Position numbers and translations under genes: made by a program
NCBI GenBank assembly: GCA_020726505.1
Contig: JAHLEZ010000029.1
Span: 620,001 to 684,000 of the forward strand
Source: Leptodontidium sp. MPI-SDFR-AT-0119
Lineage: Eukaryota > Ascomycota > Leotiomycetes > Helotiales > Leptodontidiaceae
Reading direction: 5' to 3'
DNA length: 64,000 nucleotides
Shown here: positions 21,801 to 34,426 of the stretch, piece after piece
Position numbering within the stretch: position 1 is the first letter of the stretch
How the letters are laid out: the number at the start of each line of letters is the position of its first letter
The notes under the pieces: model-generated
Seen by the model: the letters and a program-made list of their open reading frames with translations, nothing else
Told to the model about the DNA's origin: nothing
The model's database searches: none

Positions 21801-24800
21801 CTTATATTAGTAATAGTAATATTTACAACGTATCTCTAACTTAAAAAAGCTAAGAAGAATAAAGTAAAAACTTTCGTAATATTGATATATAAAATCGACT
21901 AAAAGCTAACTTAACGTCGACGAGAGGCCTTAAACTAATTAAGTATCAAGTTAATATTAATAAACGGAAACTTAACCCTAAAAGAGGCCCTAAAGGCTAA
22001 GTACGCGTAAGATAACGAGCTAGTAAGTAAAAAGCTCTTAGTAAAGTATTAAGAATATACTCCTCTCTTCTCCTAACGAGCCTTTAACAAGTTATTAACG
22101 TATCGCCAGGGCGTAAACTACTAAATTAAGCTTATTAAAGAGAACGACTTATCTTTTAAACCTCTTTAATATATAATTAAAAAATAGTTATTAAAAACTA
22201 AGTAATATATTATTAATAACTTATATAAAGGTTTTATTAAGCCCTTTAGTACACTATATACGGCCCTTATTCTCTTCGCCAAGAAAGCTAATAGTAGTCT
22301 CAGGCTATACGTCAATTATTAAAAACTAAATGCCTTATTAAAGAAAGACTTATACTTGATCCCTTTAATTAATAAGATAATAGCTTATATTTATAAGGCA
22401 AAGGTCTTTATTAAGCTTAATATTTAGTAAGCTTTCTATTATATTCGTATGTCCCCTAAGAGTAAAGACTATACGACTTTTTATATATAATATAACACGT
22501 ATAAATATAAGGTCCTTCCTTTTAGCCTAATAAATAGTCCGGCGATTTTCTAGCGATTTATTAATAATATCTTAATAAAATACTTAAACGACTTTTACGT
22601 GGCTTATATAAATAACATCCTTATATATTCGTTAACCCCCGAGAAGTATAAGGTTTATATTAAGAGGGTAATAGTAATATTACAAGTACACGAACTTTAG
22701 GCTGATATTAAGAAGTCTAAGTTTAACGTACGAAAAACAAAGTTCTTAGGATTTATTATCAAAGTCAAAGGCGTAAAAGTAAACTTAAAGAAGATTAGTG
22801 TTATTAAAAACTAATAATACGTTAATAATATACGAGATATATAAAATTATTTTAGTTTTTATAACTTTTATTATTAATTTATTAAAGACTATAGTCACAT
22901 TACACGACCCCTTATAATACTTATTAAGAAAAACGTCCCCTTTAACTTCAATGACGCCTATAAAAACACGTAAGAAACTCTCTAGGAAGCCCTCTAATCT
23001 ACGCTAGTTTTTTACTATTACGACCTTATTAAGTAAATATAATTAAAGACTAACTCTTTTAATAAAGTTATTACTAGGATTTTATCTTAACTTTAAGAAA
23101 ACGACACCTTTTACTTTATAAGATACTATTTTAAGACTATAACTAATCCCGAGCTTAATTATCTAATTTATAATAAAGAGATACTAGCGATTTTTTAATT
23201 ATTTAAGTAATATCACCTGAAGTTCTTAAGTACTTAAAAAAATACCTTTATTTATATAAACTACTAAGCGCTAAAGTACTTTATAACTACTAAGGACTTT
23301 ACGACTAAGTAGACTTAATAAGCTAAGTTCTTTATAAACTTCTATTTTACAATTATATATTATACTAAAACGACTAATATATTAACTAATACTTTATCTC
23401 AATAAGATTAAGACCTCACGGCTATAAAGGCACGTAAGTAGGCTATTTGTAATTAATAGCTAATTCTGACGGACAAAATTAACGTATAAGTCGTTAGCGA
23501 CCTCTAACTTTCTACCGTCGACCCTATAAATACTTATCTCGACGTCGTAAAGACTATACCCCTAGCACCTATAAAGGCCGTGATCCTGGATTACGATGCT
23601 AAGCCACGTGACGAGTTAGAGCCAAAACCTAATACAAGAGTACTCGTCGACCTAGAGACTCTTACGCCGGAAAAGCTAGACCTTAACTCTATAGTAGCCT
23701 ATAATATCGCGGAATATAATACTATTAATTAAGTGCTCTTAGTTAATAAGTCTTCGCTTTTATTAAAGCCTCTCTAATAAAAAGCTAAGGAATAATTACT
23801 AAATTACAAGTTAACGAACGACAAGTTACTTTTTTAAAGCCGCTTAGAAGTGCCCTTAAAACCGCCGGAGCTTCGTATAACACTTATTCGTTATATATAC
23901 TCTTAACCTTTAATAGTACACGCGAGGATTAGAAAAATAAAGGTATTACTTAGTCGCAAATATTATTAAAATTGCCTTTTTACGAATATAACTTAATACG
24001 TAATAAACTATAATTACTCTCGACAAAAGGCTAAAAGAAATAAAACTCTTAGTTTCTTATACCCCTTATTAATCCCCGCTCGGCCGTACTAATACTTCAC
24101 AATAAACTTTATAAAGTTACTATTAAATAAATACTACTATAACTTCGCTATAATTATTATTGACCGCTTATTTAAGAAGTTAGTCTTAATACTTTATAAT
24201 AATATAATTATTACGAAAGGTATAATTACTCTCTTTTTCGTTTATTAGACTCGATACTTTAGTATGCCGGATTCTATTATCTTAGACCGAGGACCTCAGT
24301 TCGTCTCCTCCTTTTAAAAGAAGTACTATTATATCCTCGGGACTAAAGTAAAGTTTACGACGGCGTATAACTTAAATATCAACGACTAAACGGAAGTAAT
24401 AAACTAATATATTAAGTAACGGCTCCGCCCCTTTTACTACTATTACTAAGATAATTAAAGTAATCTCTTACTTATTATAAATATCACTTAATTAACGTTA
24501 TTATATAAGTCCTTAGGCTGTTTATTTCTTTTTTAATTACTTAATAACGTTAAGTTAAGGATTTCTTAGGACTTGGTTAACTTAAAGCCGTTAGTTATAG
24601 TAATAAAGAAACTTAATCGCGAGAAAGCTCTATAAGTAGTATTATAAATAAAAAAAGTTACAAAAGTCGTATAATTGTCCCTAAAGGACTAATAAGAGAA
24701 AATAAAATAACTAGCGAATTGTAAGTGGCGTACTATTAACTAAAACATTAACGACTTAATATTAGTTAATACTCGGAACTAAAACATTAACTAATCCTTT

Positions 24801-25294
24801 AAGAAGCTTTCTAATAAGTAGTACGGCCTAGTTAAAGTAATCGTTAAAGAAGAAGAGAATTAAAGAGTTAAGCTTTTAAAGGATTAGTTAATTTATCTTA
24901 TCTTTTACTCGCACTTACTCCGTAAGTATATTAATAACTCCTTACTAGGACAAATTAAAGTTACGCCGGCACTTATTTAGTCATTACTTAAGTAAGATAA
25001 GTAAGAAATTAAAGGCATCTTTAGCTTTAAAGTCATACGAAATAAGCTATTTTATTATATTAAGTAGCTAAGCGCCGACGAAGACTTAAAGTAGTACTTA
25101 TACTTTAATACTATAATAACTTTATATATAATTAAGAAGTTCCACTTAAAGTATCTTAATACTAAAGGCCCGCTAAGAGCCCTCTTAAAGTGGCTAGAGG
25201 CTTATAACACTAATATTAACGACTATAATAACTTAAAAAACGATATACTTATAACTATAACTGCGTAAACGTAGTTTTTTAAGAAAGGGGAGTA
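18861..25294 (+). pseudogene. Gypsy gag-pol with C-terminal chromodomain, RIP-degraded
   Basis: Gag runs from about 19.1 to 20.95 kb and ends in a zinc knuckle whose first Cys and Gly survive (CLYYNKTGY, near 20835). Reverse transcriptase is clear at 22.2-22.8 kb: LFAKKANSSLRLYV, IRMSPKSKDYTTF and KVLPFSL, with the catalytic YIDD box reading YINN through RIP. RNase H is near 23.0-23.3 kb and integrase at about 23.9-24.6 kb. The C-terminus at 25.0-25.2 kb reads WLEAYNTNI after a chromodomain-like block, placing it among chromoviruses, whose chromodomain steers integration to heterochromatin. Many stops; not functional. Confidence 0.85.
19413..19714 (-). repeat. Inverted solo LTR of the same Gypsy family
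   Basis: 302 bp, the reverse complement of the Gypsy LTR, inserted in gag. GCCGC lies on each side (5-bp target duplication). The inverted Gypsy derivative at 31.5-32.9 kb carries the uninterrupted gag sequence at this site. Confidence 0.85.
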
Positions 25295-25298
25295 ATAT

Positions 25299-25578
25299 TG
25301 TGGGAGGGACGAACCCCAATCCACACAACAAGAGGGTAGCATGTAGCGAGCCACCGGAGGAGATTCTAGGCTCTGTAAATAACAGATCAATCAAATCTAA
25401 AGATATCACATATCTAGAGAGTACGAATCGGCAAAGGAGGGGAGGGAAAAGGTTCTAATAAATAGAATATATCTGGTGTTGCGTTCTTGACGTTCTGTAG
25501 TCAAGTGTTGGCTCCTTATATGTGCGAAGGACCAGCCCAGTCATGTGACAAAAGAAATTAGCGGCTGTCCCCGCCACA
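25299..25578. repeat. Solo LTR, family S1, unmutated copy
   Basis: 280 bp, TGTGGGAGGG...CCGCCACA, flanked by ATAT on both sides (25295-25298, 25579-25582). It sits exactly at the start of the Gypsy 3' LTR. Little RIP is visible, unlike the copy at 1291-1574. Confidence 0.85.
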
Positions 25579-25579
25579 A

Positions 25580-25883
25580 TATTATAACCTCTAATACGCC
25601 TTGTATTTTAACTAATATAAGCTCGTAGTATCGCTAGTTATGCGACGGCGCTAAGCTTAATAGAGAAGACTAAGTGGCGAGCTTACGACATATCGACGTA
25701 AATAGCACTTGACTACGTTAGGCCTTATTAAGAGGGTCCTTTATATATATATACTCGAGCCCTCCCTTATAAAAAGCTCTCCTTTTCTCCTTATCTTTTC
25801 TTCTCGATTTTGAGCGTAGCTTTAGGCCCAAATAAAAAGCTAGAGTCAACTGGCCGTATTAACCTCTTACTAGCCGTAATACA
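25580..25883 (+). repeat. 3' LTR of Gypsy
   Basis: 304 bp, TATTATAACC...CGTAATACA. The first base overlaps the target duplication of the S1 insert. Its differences from the 5' LTR are mainly C to T and G to A. Confidence 0.85.
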
Positions 25884-28800
25884 AAGTAAGATACTTCACG
25901 GCGCGTAAGGCTAAAGGAGTAAGAGCCACAAATAAGACTTTTAAGAGCTACTTAACTTATATTAAGGGAATCGACCTTAATTCAAACTAAAACCGGATTA
26001 TATTTAGACATTATTTTAGAGGTCACTAAGACATAGATTTAGACACTTTAATAGATATTAACGATTCTTTAGAAAGTTCCGACAATAATAATAGTAATAG
26101 TACCGTAAACTTCACGATTATATTTATAATAAATAAAGTATAATATAATATAAAAGAAGTTATAAGGCAACTTAAGGAAAAAAAGGCTACTTACATCTTA
26201 GAAAGTAAAATTAAGAGACTTACTGTAGGCGTGAGCCTAATCTATCGACAAAAGAGTCAAAGAAAGTATTTGTTGTTGATATATGATATGTTCTGTGGAT
26301 GCAACTCTACAGCTGGCAGCCGGCTATATAAAGGGGTAGTTGAGTCAGCTGACAAGCTCTCACGTGCCTATCCCCACCACATTACTTTAAGTAAAGCTTA
26401 TATAACGTAATATATAGACAGATTCTTTTAAAGTCTATTAATTAATATAAGGGCATTTAATAAAAACACGAGAGGGATTAACTAATTACGGGTATTACAG
26501 CGAATTTAAGACGTCAAGTTTAACATTAATTAAGCGGGCTAGAGCTAGATTACATTCAGTGCCAGTTTATAACTATCCTTAAGGGTTACTATAGTTAATA
26601 CTCCGGCTAAAGAAATAGACTCCTAAATTGTAAATACAAATATCTTATTTTTAGTTTACTTATAATAGCTAAATATATTAAATATATAATATAACAACTT
26701 ACATAATATCTTAATTTAAGGTGACAAGAAGTGCTTAATTGTGCGGAAGTATAAGTATTTATAGCTAATTTTAAATTAATATCGTTAATTATTAAACACT
26801 TCTATTAAAATAATAAATATATATTACTTAATTAAACTAAAAATACGTCGGCTTTATAAGCGTTTCGGACACCCTTTAGTAAGACGCCTTTAACACTTAC
26901 TAGACTAAGCTAGTTATAATTATGATTTAAACGTTATATTAAGGGTCAAGGAAATATATAAGTACTAATAGAAACACGTAAATACTCTATATAAGTTCCA
27001 CTTCAAGTTATAAGACGACGTCGACTTTAATTATATAGTTTACGTTAAGATTATAATATTTAGAGAATGATATACCCTTTATATAATAAATAAAGTAATA
27101 GGTTTTAGTGCGGCGAAACTACTCTGAAAGGCCCCCGGTTTCGCTATAACTCGGGCCACCTTTAACGTATTTAAGTTAATATAAATTGACACTTACTTAG
27201 GACCTCTTAATTTTATAATATATAATTATAACACTAATTTTAATTCTAAAGAGTTTTAAAGTACACTTAGATCTATAAGTAACACTCTTAAGCTAATACC
27301 TATAGAGGCATACTATTTAATTAGTAAAGTTAAGCGATATTACTGCCTATTACGCCGTGCTTATAAAATCATTATAAAAGAGTACTTTAAATTAAGCGAC
27401 AAGGACTGACTATAAATAATAGTAAAAGTAATAAATAATATAATTAAACTTAATAGGCTTATTCTTATATTACTTATTTTGGGCGTATACTTTAAAATAA
27501 TAAAGTTAAACCCCCTAAATCCGTTAGTCGAGTAACGTGCGGCTATAATTAAGAAAGTCATAAAGGAAGTATAAAAAATTTATACTATATATAAAGTTAA
27601 TAATACGTTAATTATATAAAACGGCCCTAGAACTACTTATATTTACGATCTTTACTTTAATAATTAAGTTCTAGTATATTAAGAGGGTAAAGAATAGACA
27701 AGATCTTACGATTTCTTAAGTATTAAAAGGGAATTATATAAGATCGACATAAGAAATAAGAGAATACGTATGTTTTAATTAACTATAGTTTGTCCCTTTA
27801 AGATAAACACCTTAAGTATTAAATAATAAAAAGAAAACTTACTAGAAGATATTTATAAGTAATATTTAAGATCCTTAGTCAAAAACGCCACTAAAATAAT
27901 ACTAAATTTACATTAAATTGTTATTTAAATTTTATTTACGAAACACTTCTTAGATTTACTAACTATTAATAACAATTATAATACTAAAGTGTTTTTAATT
28001 AAGAAAAAGATAAAAGACTAGGAGCTATTTATTAAATTTTATACTAAAGGGAAAATTACAACGCTTAAGTTACTATTTTAATAGTCCTAAAGGACGAAAT
28101 ACGAAGTACTTATTAAAAGAGGTATTTTTATACTTATTTATAAGGACGACCTTAAAGTAAGAGGCTACTATATCTTTAAGTTAAGAATAATAGATAAAGT
28201 TAAAGGCAAAGAGACGTCAGCTTTATATAAGAAATTAAGATTAATAATTTAATACTTTAATAATAAAAGGAAGAGAAAGATTTTGACTTAGTCTCTAACA
28301 ATCTAATGATTTAGCTAGTAATTACTTATATTTTTAGCCGCTACTATTAAGTACTTAAATCGCCTCTAAAACCAGTCCAAATCCTATTTAACTATTAAGG
28401 ATATTACTTAAACCTACGTCTAGGCGAAAATAATGCTTCTCCGAAACATATTTATATAACTACTAAAAGAGATTATAAGAGATTTCCCTCTTAGCACAAT
28501 ATTTATAATAGTACTACTATTATATAGTATACTTAAGTCTAGAAACTATTAGTTTAACACATATTATAAATATTACGTAAAGAACTTATAAATAAAGACC
28601 TTAATATACGACTTATACTTATTAATTAATACTAAAGAAAGCTATGACTTTAGTGTCGTAAGAATATAAATAGACGACACGTTAATTCTAAGAAACGAGG
28701 ACTTCTTAATAAGAAAGTAAAATAAGATTATTAAGGCCGGTTTTCTAACGAAGACGATATAAGTACTACTCTTTATTAAAACTATTACGTTTAATAAGTA

Positions 28801-29650
28801 TATTATTACTATAAACAGAGATAACTTCTATATGTTTTAAAAGGGTTAAGGAGTAAGATTAGAACTAATTAACACAAGGAAAGGGGACTATAAGAAGGCC
28901 TATAGAGAGTAATAAACTCGTGCGGCTTATTTTAGTATTATTTATTAGTTAAAAGTAATATTTAATCTCTTAGTCGTAACGTAATACTAAGATGTAACAA
29001 AAGACGACGTTAAGGCCTTAAACTTACGCCTTAAATAATAAATAAATAACTTAAAGAGAAGACTCTAATATATATTAATTAACTTATAGTCCGCGAAGGT
29101 TTACGTTTTTATAAATAGTTCTTTTATTAATAATAAAGACTTAAGTTTATAAATAAGTTTCGTATTAATAATTAGTGCCGAAATAGTAAAGGATACGTAA
29201 TTTACTTTAATTAATAATATTATATATATTAACTTAATAAAATACAAAAGAGTAACTCGTGTAGTACTCGTATTAAAGTTATATACTATAATAGCTAGTA
29301 TTAATATATTAATTTCTTTTAGTATTACTATTAATATAATAACTAACAAGCTTAATATCTCACGTCTTCTTACTATTATTTACACAGATTCTTTGTCCCT
29401 TTATAAGTGTATTATTAAGCTTAGTATAACGAAAAAGAAGCGCCTAATAATTAATATTATAACTATTTATTAATTGTATAAGCGCAAAGAACTAACGAAG
29501 GTTCAATAAATTAATAGCGTCAATAATCCTATTAACGTTATAATAAAAAGTACTCTAAATAAGGCTCTTTGAGATTTTATTAATACTAATATCTTTACTA
29601 TTAAAATAGAGGGTTAAGTTCAATAGTTAACCGGAGTTAATTCGGACTAG
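25884..29650 (+). pseudogene. Copia A gag end, protease, integrase, RT and RNase H, RIP-degraded
   Basis: Collinear with 11895-15690 of Copia B. The integrase lies around 26.8-27.6 kb, reverse transcriptase around 28.1-28.8 kb and RNase H around 29.1-29.6 kb (TCACGTCTTCTTAC and TTTGTCCC blocks shared with B). Interrupted by the S3 solo LTR at 26224. It is more mutated than copy B. Confidence 0.8.
26224..26391 (-). repeat. Solo LTR, family S3, inverted
   Basis: 168 bp. On the minus strand it runs TGTGGTGGGG...CGCCTACA. TTAC stands on each side (26220-26223, 26392-26395). Copia B has the empty site. A TATA box (complement of CTATATAAAGG near 26324-26334 on the plus strand) is visible. It matches the copy at 49084-49240 and is not RIP-mutated. 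Confidence 0.85.
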
Positions 29651-29849
29651 TAATAGAAGAGTTTCTTACACTCGTTATTTTTTATTATTATTTAAATATT
29701 TCCTTATAACTCTTATTTTTATTAATTTATTACTTGCGATTATTTTTATATTTAATTAATTTACGAAGTTATAAATATACTTAATTTAGCTCTAAACACT
29801 CTTTAATTTAAAGTACTAATAGGCGGCCTTATGACGACACTTTAATAAG

Positions 29850-31050
29850 GACAAACTATTAGTTTTACTATAAGGAGTTACTCTTATATAATAATATAAA
29901 GAAAGTGCTATTACAAAGAACTTACTATAAAGCTAATCCGAAACAAGGCCGAATCCTTTATATATATATATTAAGAAGAGGTTCTTCTTCTTCCTCTTCC
30001 CTTGTGTTATAACGGCGAATTCGGTAGAGGCGTTTAGTAAGAGTATCGTCTTTATTGCCGTCTTCCTTACTACACTTAATAGCGGTAGAGGAGATAATAG
30101 TAACAAGTTAGTTTAAGACTAATACTGTTTCTTATAAAATAAAGTATTAATACTTAAGAGCCTTAATATTAAAAAGAAATAAAGGGGTTAACTTACTACT
30201 TACGAGCTAACTAAGCTAGTGATTTCCTAGCGTATAGTGCGTGTTTTTTTTAATAACGCTAACAATAACTCCTTAATAGTCTTTAGTACGCTAATAGCGG
30301 CGACTAATAATACCAAATCGATTAATTTAATAGTAATAATAATAGCTTCTTTATCTTTCGCCTCAAGGGCGGTAACTAGACGAAAGTACTCTTTAGTAAC
30401 AAACTACAGAATCTATTTTATATTAGTAATTATATATTTAAAGTACTTTCGGCGATAATTTAGATACGATTCGAAATAAAAAAAGAAAATAAGAATACTT
30501 ACTAAATTATACTAGGACTTCTTCTTTACGTAATACGTATACTTCTTATTTTTAAGATTATTAAAGGCACATTCGTAAGACAGGTTCTTTATAAGGAGGC
30601 GGACGCACTAAATATAACATTTATAATAAGCGAGGTCGAGTGCTCCTATAAGTATTAATATAAGTACTGTTTTTAGTTAATATATTATTTCCTTATTAAA
30701 TTATCTCTAAAAAGTATATTTACTTTTAGGTTATTTATTTAATTTAATATAGTCTTCTTAGAAATGTTAGTTTTTGAGTTATATTAAGCGAATTTAGGAA
30801 ATTAAAAGAGTAATATATATATAATAGTTATATATATATTTACTAAAGAGATTTTAAACCTTTAAGAGGAGGCGATATATATATATTTATTACGTTATAT
30901 AATACTAAGGGTTTTTATTATTATTAGTTCTCGCTTAACCTCGCTACTACGCCTCACTATATTTAGACCCCTTTCGGGGCACTTTCAGGACACTCTTAGG
31001 CCGGGATTAGACACTATTAAATACTTTATTATTTTGTTTATTATTTCTTA
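29850..31050 (-). pseudogene. Antisense cysteine-cluster ORF of Copia A
   Basis: Same position and frame as in copy B. Around 30600-30570 the minus strand reads CVRLLIKNLSYECAF, keeping a Cys codon that is Tyr in copy B. RIP has placed stops throughout. Confidence 0.45.
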
Positions 31051-31114
31051 TATATTACTTATTATTTACTTTTACGTATATTAAAAATAGTTTTTCTAAA
31101 AGAAGTTTTATTTG

Positions 31115-31370
31115 TGTTAATTTATAAGTCCTTATATAAGTATACTTTAGTTTAGAAAAGGGGGTATAAATTAAAGTCAGGGGTTAAAGCTTAGCTAGAC
31201 TAGTTTTAGTAGAGATTTAGTGGGGTTTTGTAATATATAGTCTAGCTCTCCTCGCACTCTCTTAAAATATACACAGATTTTAAACCACACTTTATTACTT
31301 TATTACTATACACGCATTTAGAATATATTCACACTTGCGGCGTAGTACATAAACCGGTACTACACCGACA
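31115..31370 (+). repeat. 3' LTR of Copia A
   Basis: 256 bp, TGTTAA...ACCGACA, same length as the 5' LTR at 8545. Confidence 0.85.
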
Positions 31371-32971
31371 GACTTTCCTAATAGGGCCTAGCGTAGTCGA
31401 ACGTCATTTACATCAATATATCGCAGGCTCGCCACTTAGTCTTCCTTATTAGGCTTAGCGCCGTCGCATAGCCAGCGATGCTACAAGCCCGTGTCGGTTA
31501 GAATACGAGGCGCATCGTAGGTCGTAATAGAACTAGTAATTAAGTGAGATTTTTCTAATAATTATATACGTCGTAAACTTTATATAGAACTCGTTATAAG
31601 TTATATTACCCATTTATAATTAATTATACTTAAGCTTAATTACTTATACTTAGTTATAGTTAAAGAAACGCTAGTTTAAGGCCTTTAAGACGTTAGCGGC
31701 CCTATTAAAGTCTCTAACAAAGTCAAGATCTATTCGTTAAAAGATAATCGTCTTAGCCTCTCCTTTTATACACTTAAAGTAAACATAAACTTATAATTCG
31801 CTAGTAAGAAAGTTACTTAAGTACTTTTAAATAAAAAGCTTTATATTTATTTTCTAAGTGTCGTATTTAATTTCGCCCTTATAGTCGCTAAAATGGGTAC
31901 AAGAGTATTTAACCTTATTTAGCTTGACGGCAGGGATAGCCGAGTTTAACTTAAGGAAGTAATAGTCGGTGGTTAATTAGAGGTCCGCCGTAAGAGCACG
32001 TATTAATTAGTTAAAAGGGGAAGAAGTGCGAGTCTCTTAATAAGGGTTATTAATAATATATTAAGTAAAGGCTTATGTAATAGCGGCGGCGATAATAAAG
32101 TTAATAAAGTCCTTAATTAACTAATCTACCTTAGCTTATTAAGTGGAAGTAAGGCCTTTTATGTTAGTAAGCTTTAGTAATACGTTAAAGAAACTCTAGA
32201 GTTTGTCTTCTAAGTCTAAGTCGAATCTATTAAAGCTGTCCGGCTCCTTTAAAAGAGTTTCTATTAAAGGGGTAAGGGTATTAGTAAAGCCTAGCCGTAC
32301 AAGGGCGCTCCTTTCTCTAGAGCTTCGCCAACGAGGGGGAGAGGTTAGTAAAGGCGGTAAAGTGAAGTAAAGAAGTATTTAAGGTTATTAATCGATTTAC
32401 TAATTAAATATACGTTCGAAACAGCGACGCGTATTAAGTTATAGTAAAGTAAATTAATTACGAGAAAATATCTAGCTTTTTCTAAGATAGTCTATTATTA
32501 AGGTAAAGAAGTACTTATTTATCGAATAGGCTAAGGTGTTAAGGCTCGTTAATAACTTATTATAAGAGCAAATTAATAAGGCGCAAGACTAAGTGAGATA
32601 TAACACTTTATAACGAAGGGGTATTAGTCTTTTCTTATATTACGGCTAGTCAAAGGTTAATATAGTAAGTAGAGTTTAGCTTTATATTTAGGCTTAATAT
32701 TACGCTTAGAATTAAGAAGAAAAGATAAAGAGAAAAGGAGAGCTTTCTATAAGGGAGAGCTCGAGTATATATATATATAAAGGACCCTCCAAATAAGGCT
32801 TAGCGTAGTCGGGGGTCATTCACATCCACATGTCGTATACTCGCCACCTAGTCCTCCTTATTAGGCTTAGCGCCGTCGCATAGCCAGCGATGCTACGAGC
32901 CCGTGTCGGTTAGAATACGAGGCGCATCGTAAGTAATAACACGAGGCGTGTTAAAGGTCGTAAAATATAAG
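31371..32971 (-). mobile_element. Inverted LTR-gag-LTR deletion derivative of the Gypsy family
   Basis: On the minus strand the order is a full LTR (about 32971-32640), the first half of gag, then directly the start of a second LTR (31533 downward), which is cut at 31371 by Copia A. Pol is missing: gag joins the LTR at 31533 within sequence equivalent to about 20255 of the full element. This is an internally deleted, non-autonomous form. A 25-bp irregularity with GAGGCG repeated lies at 32941-32965. Confidence 0.75.
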
Positions 32972-32974
32972 TAA

Positions 32975-34011
32975 AAATAATAGAAATATATTATATTCTA
33001 AGTATTTTCACATGAATTCCGTAGTTTTATGACTTTTATAGCCGTTTAGGATTAGTAATCGGGGTTTTTGATTACATAGTTACGTTTAAGAGATGAAGAC
33101 CTTTGTTAATTATTTTAATATAATAGTATTATTTGTTTATCTACTCTTTGTTATTAAATTGCTATTTCTTAAATATATTAGGATTTATTAGAAACTACTA
33201 TTCCTAAATCGATTTCCCTTTGTATATTATAAGTAGAGTAGTTTTTTTGCTAGTTACAAAGATATTGTTAATAAATAAGGTTTAAATTCCGAGAACTAGG
33301 TTGTTTTCGCTAAATAAAACGTCGATTTATATAACTAATAACCAAGTTATTAACTCCAAAGCTTTTATAATCCTTGCTTCGTTTATATTTCATCGAGTTT
33401 TAGGTAAATTTGCCTTAATAGCTAGAATTTTCAATTTCTAGAACTACGGCTTAATAACATTAGATATTACGTTATTAATACGTATAAAATCAATGGAATA
33501 TTACTTCTTAGTGCTTAAAATAAGATTCCGCATAAAAACCGTTGTACTTATCGTTTTCTAAGTAGACGAGTATTCTTTTGAAGTATATAAAGCCGTTCCT
33601 TAAAAAGCCGTACTTGTGTATAAGTAATACTAAACCCTAGTGTTTCTTAAGCTAAAATCTAGTGCGTAAAACAGTCCTTTAGCACTAGGGGTAGTTTTTG
33701 TAAGTAATTAGCAGCCTCTTAATAGGTGTTTAGGTTGTGAATGCGGTGTTTAAGAGAAACCTCGGAATACCCTACTTAATTAAAGCGCATCGTTTGGACT
33801 TGTTATTTTTAACCGCGTTAATTACTTAAAGAATATCGTGCTCATTGTATTTTAGCTTTATTATCGATTTAATTCAGATTCAAAAAAAATTAAGAAAATC
33901 GATAAGAGAATAGAATAATTATTAATTATTAAAAATAAGTAAGTTGTAATAGCAGTGTGCCAACCGAGGTGGTCCAAATAGGGGGGTGGTCCAAATAGTG
34001 GGGTGGGGACT
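32975..34011 (-). mobile_element. Fot/pogo element, truncated second copy
   Basis: Collinear with about 5490-6532 of the complete copy. The right end GTGGGGACT followed by TA (34012-34013) is kept; the left end is replaced by the Gypsy derivative. The minus strand still shows KSHKTTEF near 33050-33020. Close to the right end GGTGGTCCAAATAG occurs twice. Confidence 0.75.
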
Positions 34012-34013
34012 TA

Positions 34014-34426
34014 GCTTTGTGCTTAATTTGGTGCTGCCGTGAGGTTCTGCTTATCTACGGACTTAACCTGAGCATGATCGGTCTCTACACTAAGAGTATA
34101 CTAATATGCCCCATATGGGCTGGGAGACACTCCAGTTCTTGCGACGGATGCAAGATCTTAGAATCCCCGCCCCGCTAGTTGGTCTATAGTTATCCCTTAG
34201 ATACTGCTATGGCTGCTCACCTTACCCGCTCTCGGGCTACGAATATTGCTGGGAGTTTCTTCAATTAGGAATCGTAGCGCTTTCTCTAGCAAAACGCGTC
34301 ACTCACTTTCCTGTGGGCTGCGATGAGCACTAGTTTGCATGTCAATCAATGCTGGAGTGGGAGTTGTTTCTAGCGGCGGGCCGTTTGTCATAACGTACTT
34401 GTAAGGGACGATACTCAAGGAAGCCA
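34014..34426. other. Spacer, no gene recognised
   Basis: Composition returns to normal at 34014. No domain is seen apart from the sequence leading into the integrase fragment. Confidence 0.4.

Larger units (their letters stand above)
18557..25883 (+). mobile_element. Chromodomain Gypsy (Ty3) retrotransposon nested in Copia A
   Basis: LTRs at 18557-18860 and 25580-25883 are both 304 bp. The Copia A sequence is split at CTAAAG before the element and continues AAGTAAGATAC after it, so a short target duplication around AAG is likely. A purine tract AAGAAAGGGGAG precedes the 3' LTR. It carries two internal inserts: an inverted solo LTR (19413-19714) and an S1 solo LTR (25299-25578). Without them the element is about 6.7 kb. 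Confidence 0.9.
8545..31370 (+). mobile_element. Outer Copia (Ty1) retrotransposon A, interrupted by nested insertions
   Basis: LTRs are at 8545-8800 and 31115-31370, both 256 bp. The internal region runs 8801-9658, 17431-18556, 25884-26223 and 26396-31114. Insertions are Copia B, a Gypsy element and a 168-bp solo LTR. Subtracting these and their target duplications leaves about 7.55 kb, matching Copia B at about 7.56 kb once its own insert is removed. The order gag, protease, integrase, reverse transcriptase, RNase H defines Copia. RIP has destroyed every reading frame. The outer flanks share no target duplication: the left flank is repeat R and the right flank is an inverted Gypsy LTR. Confidence 0.85.
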
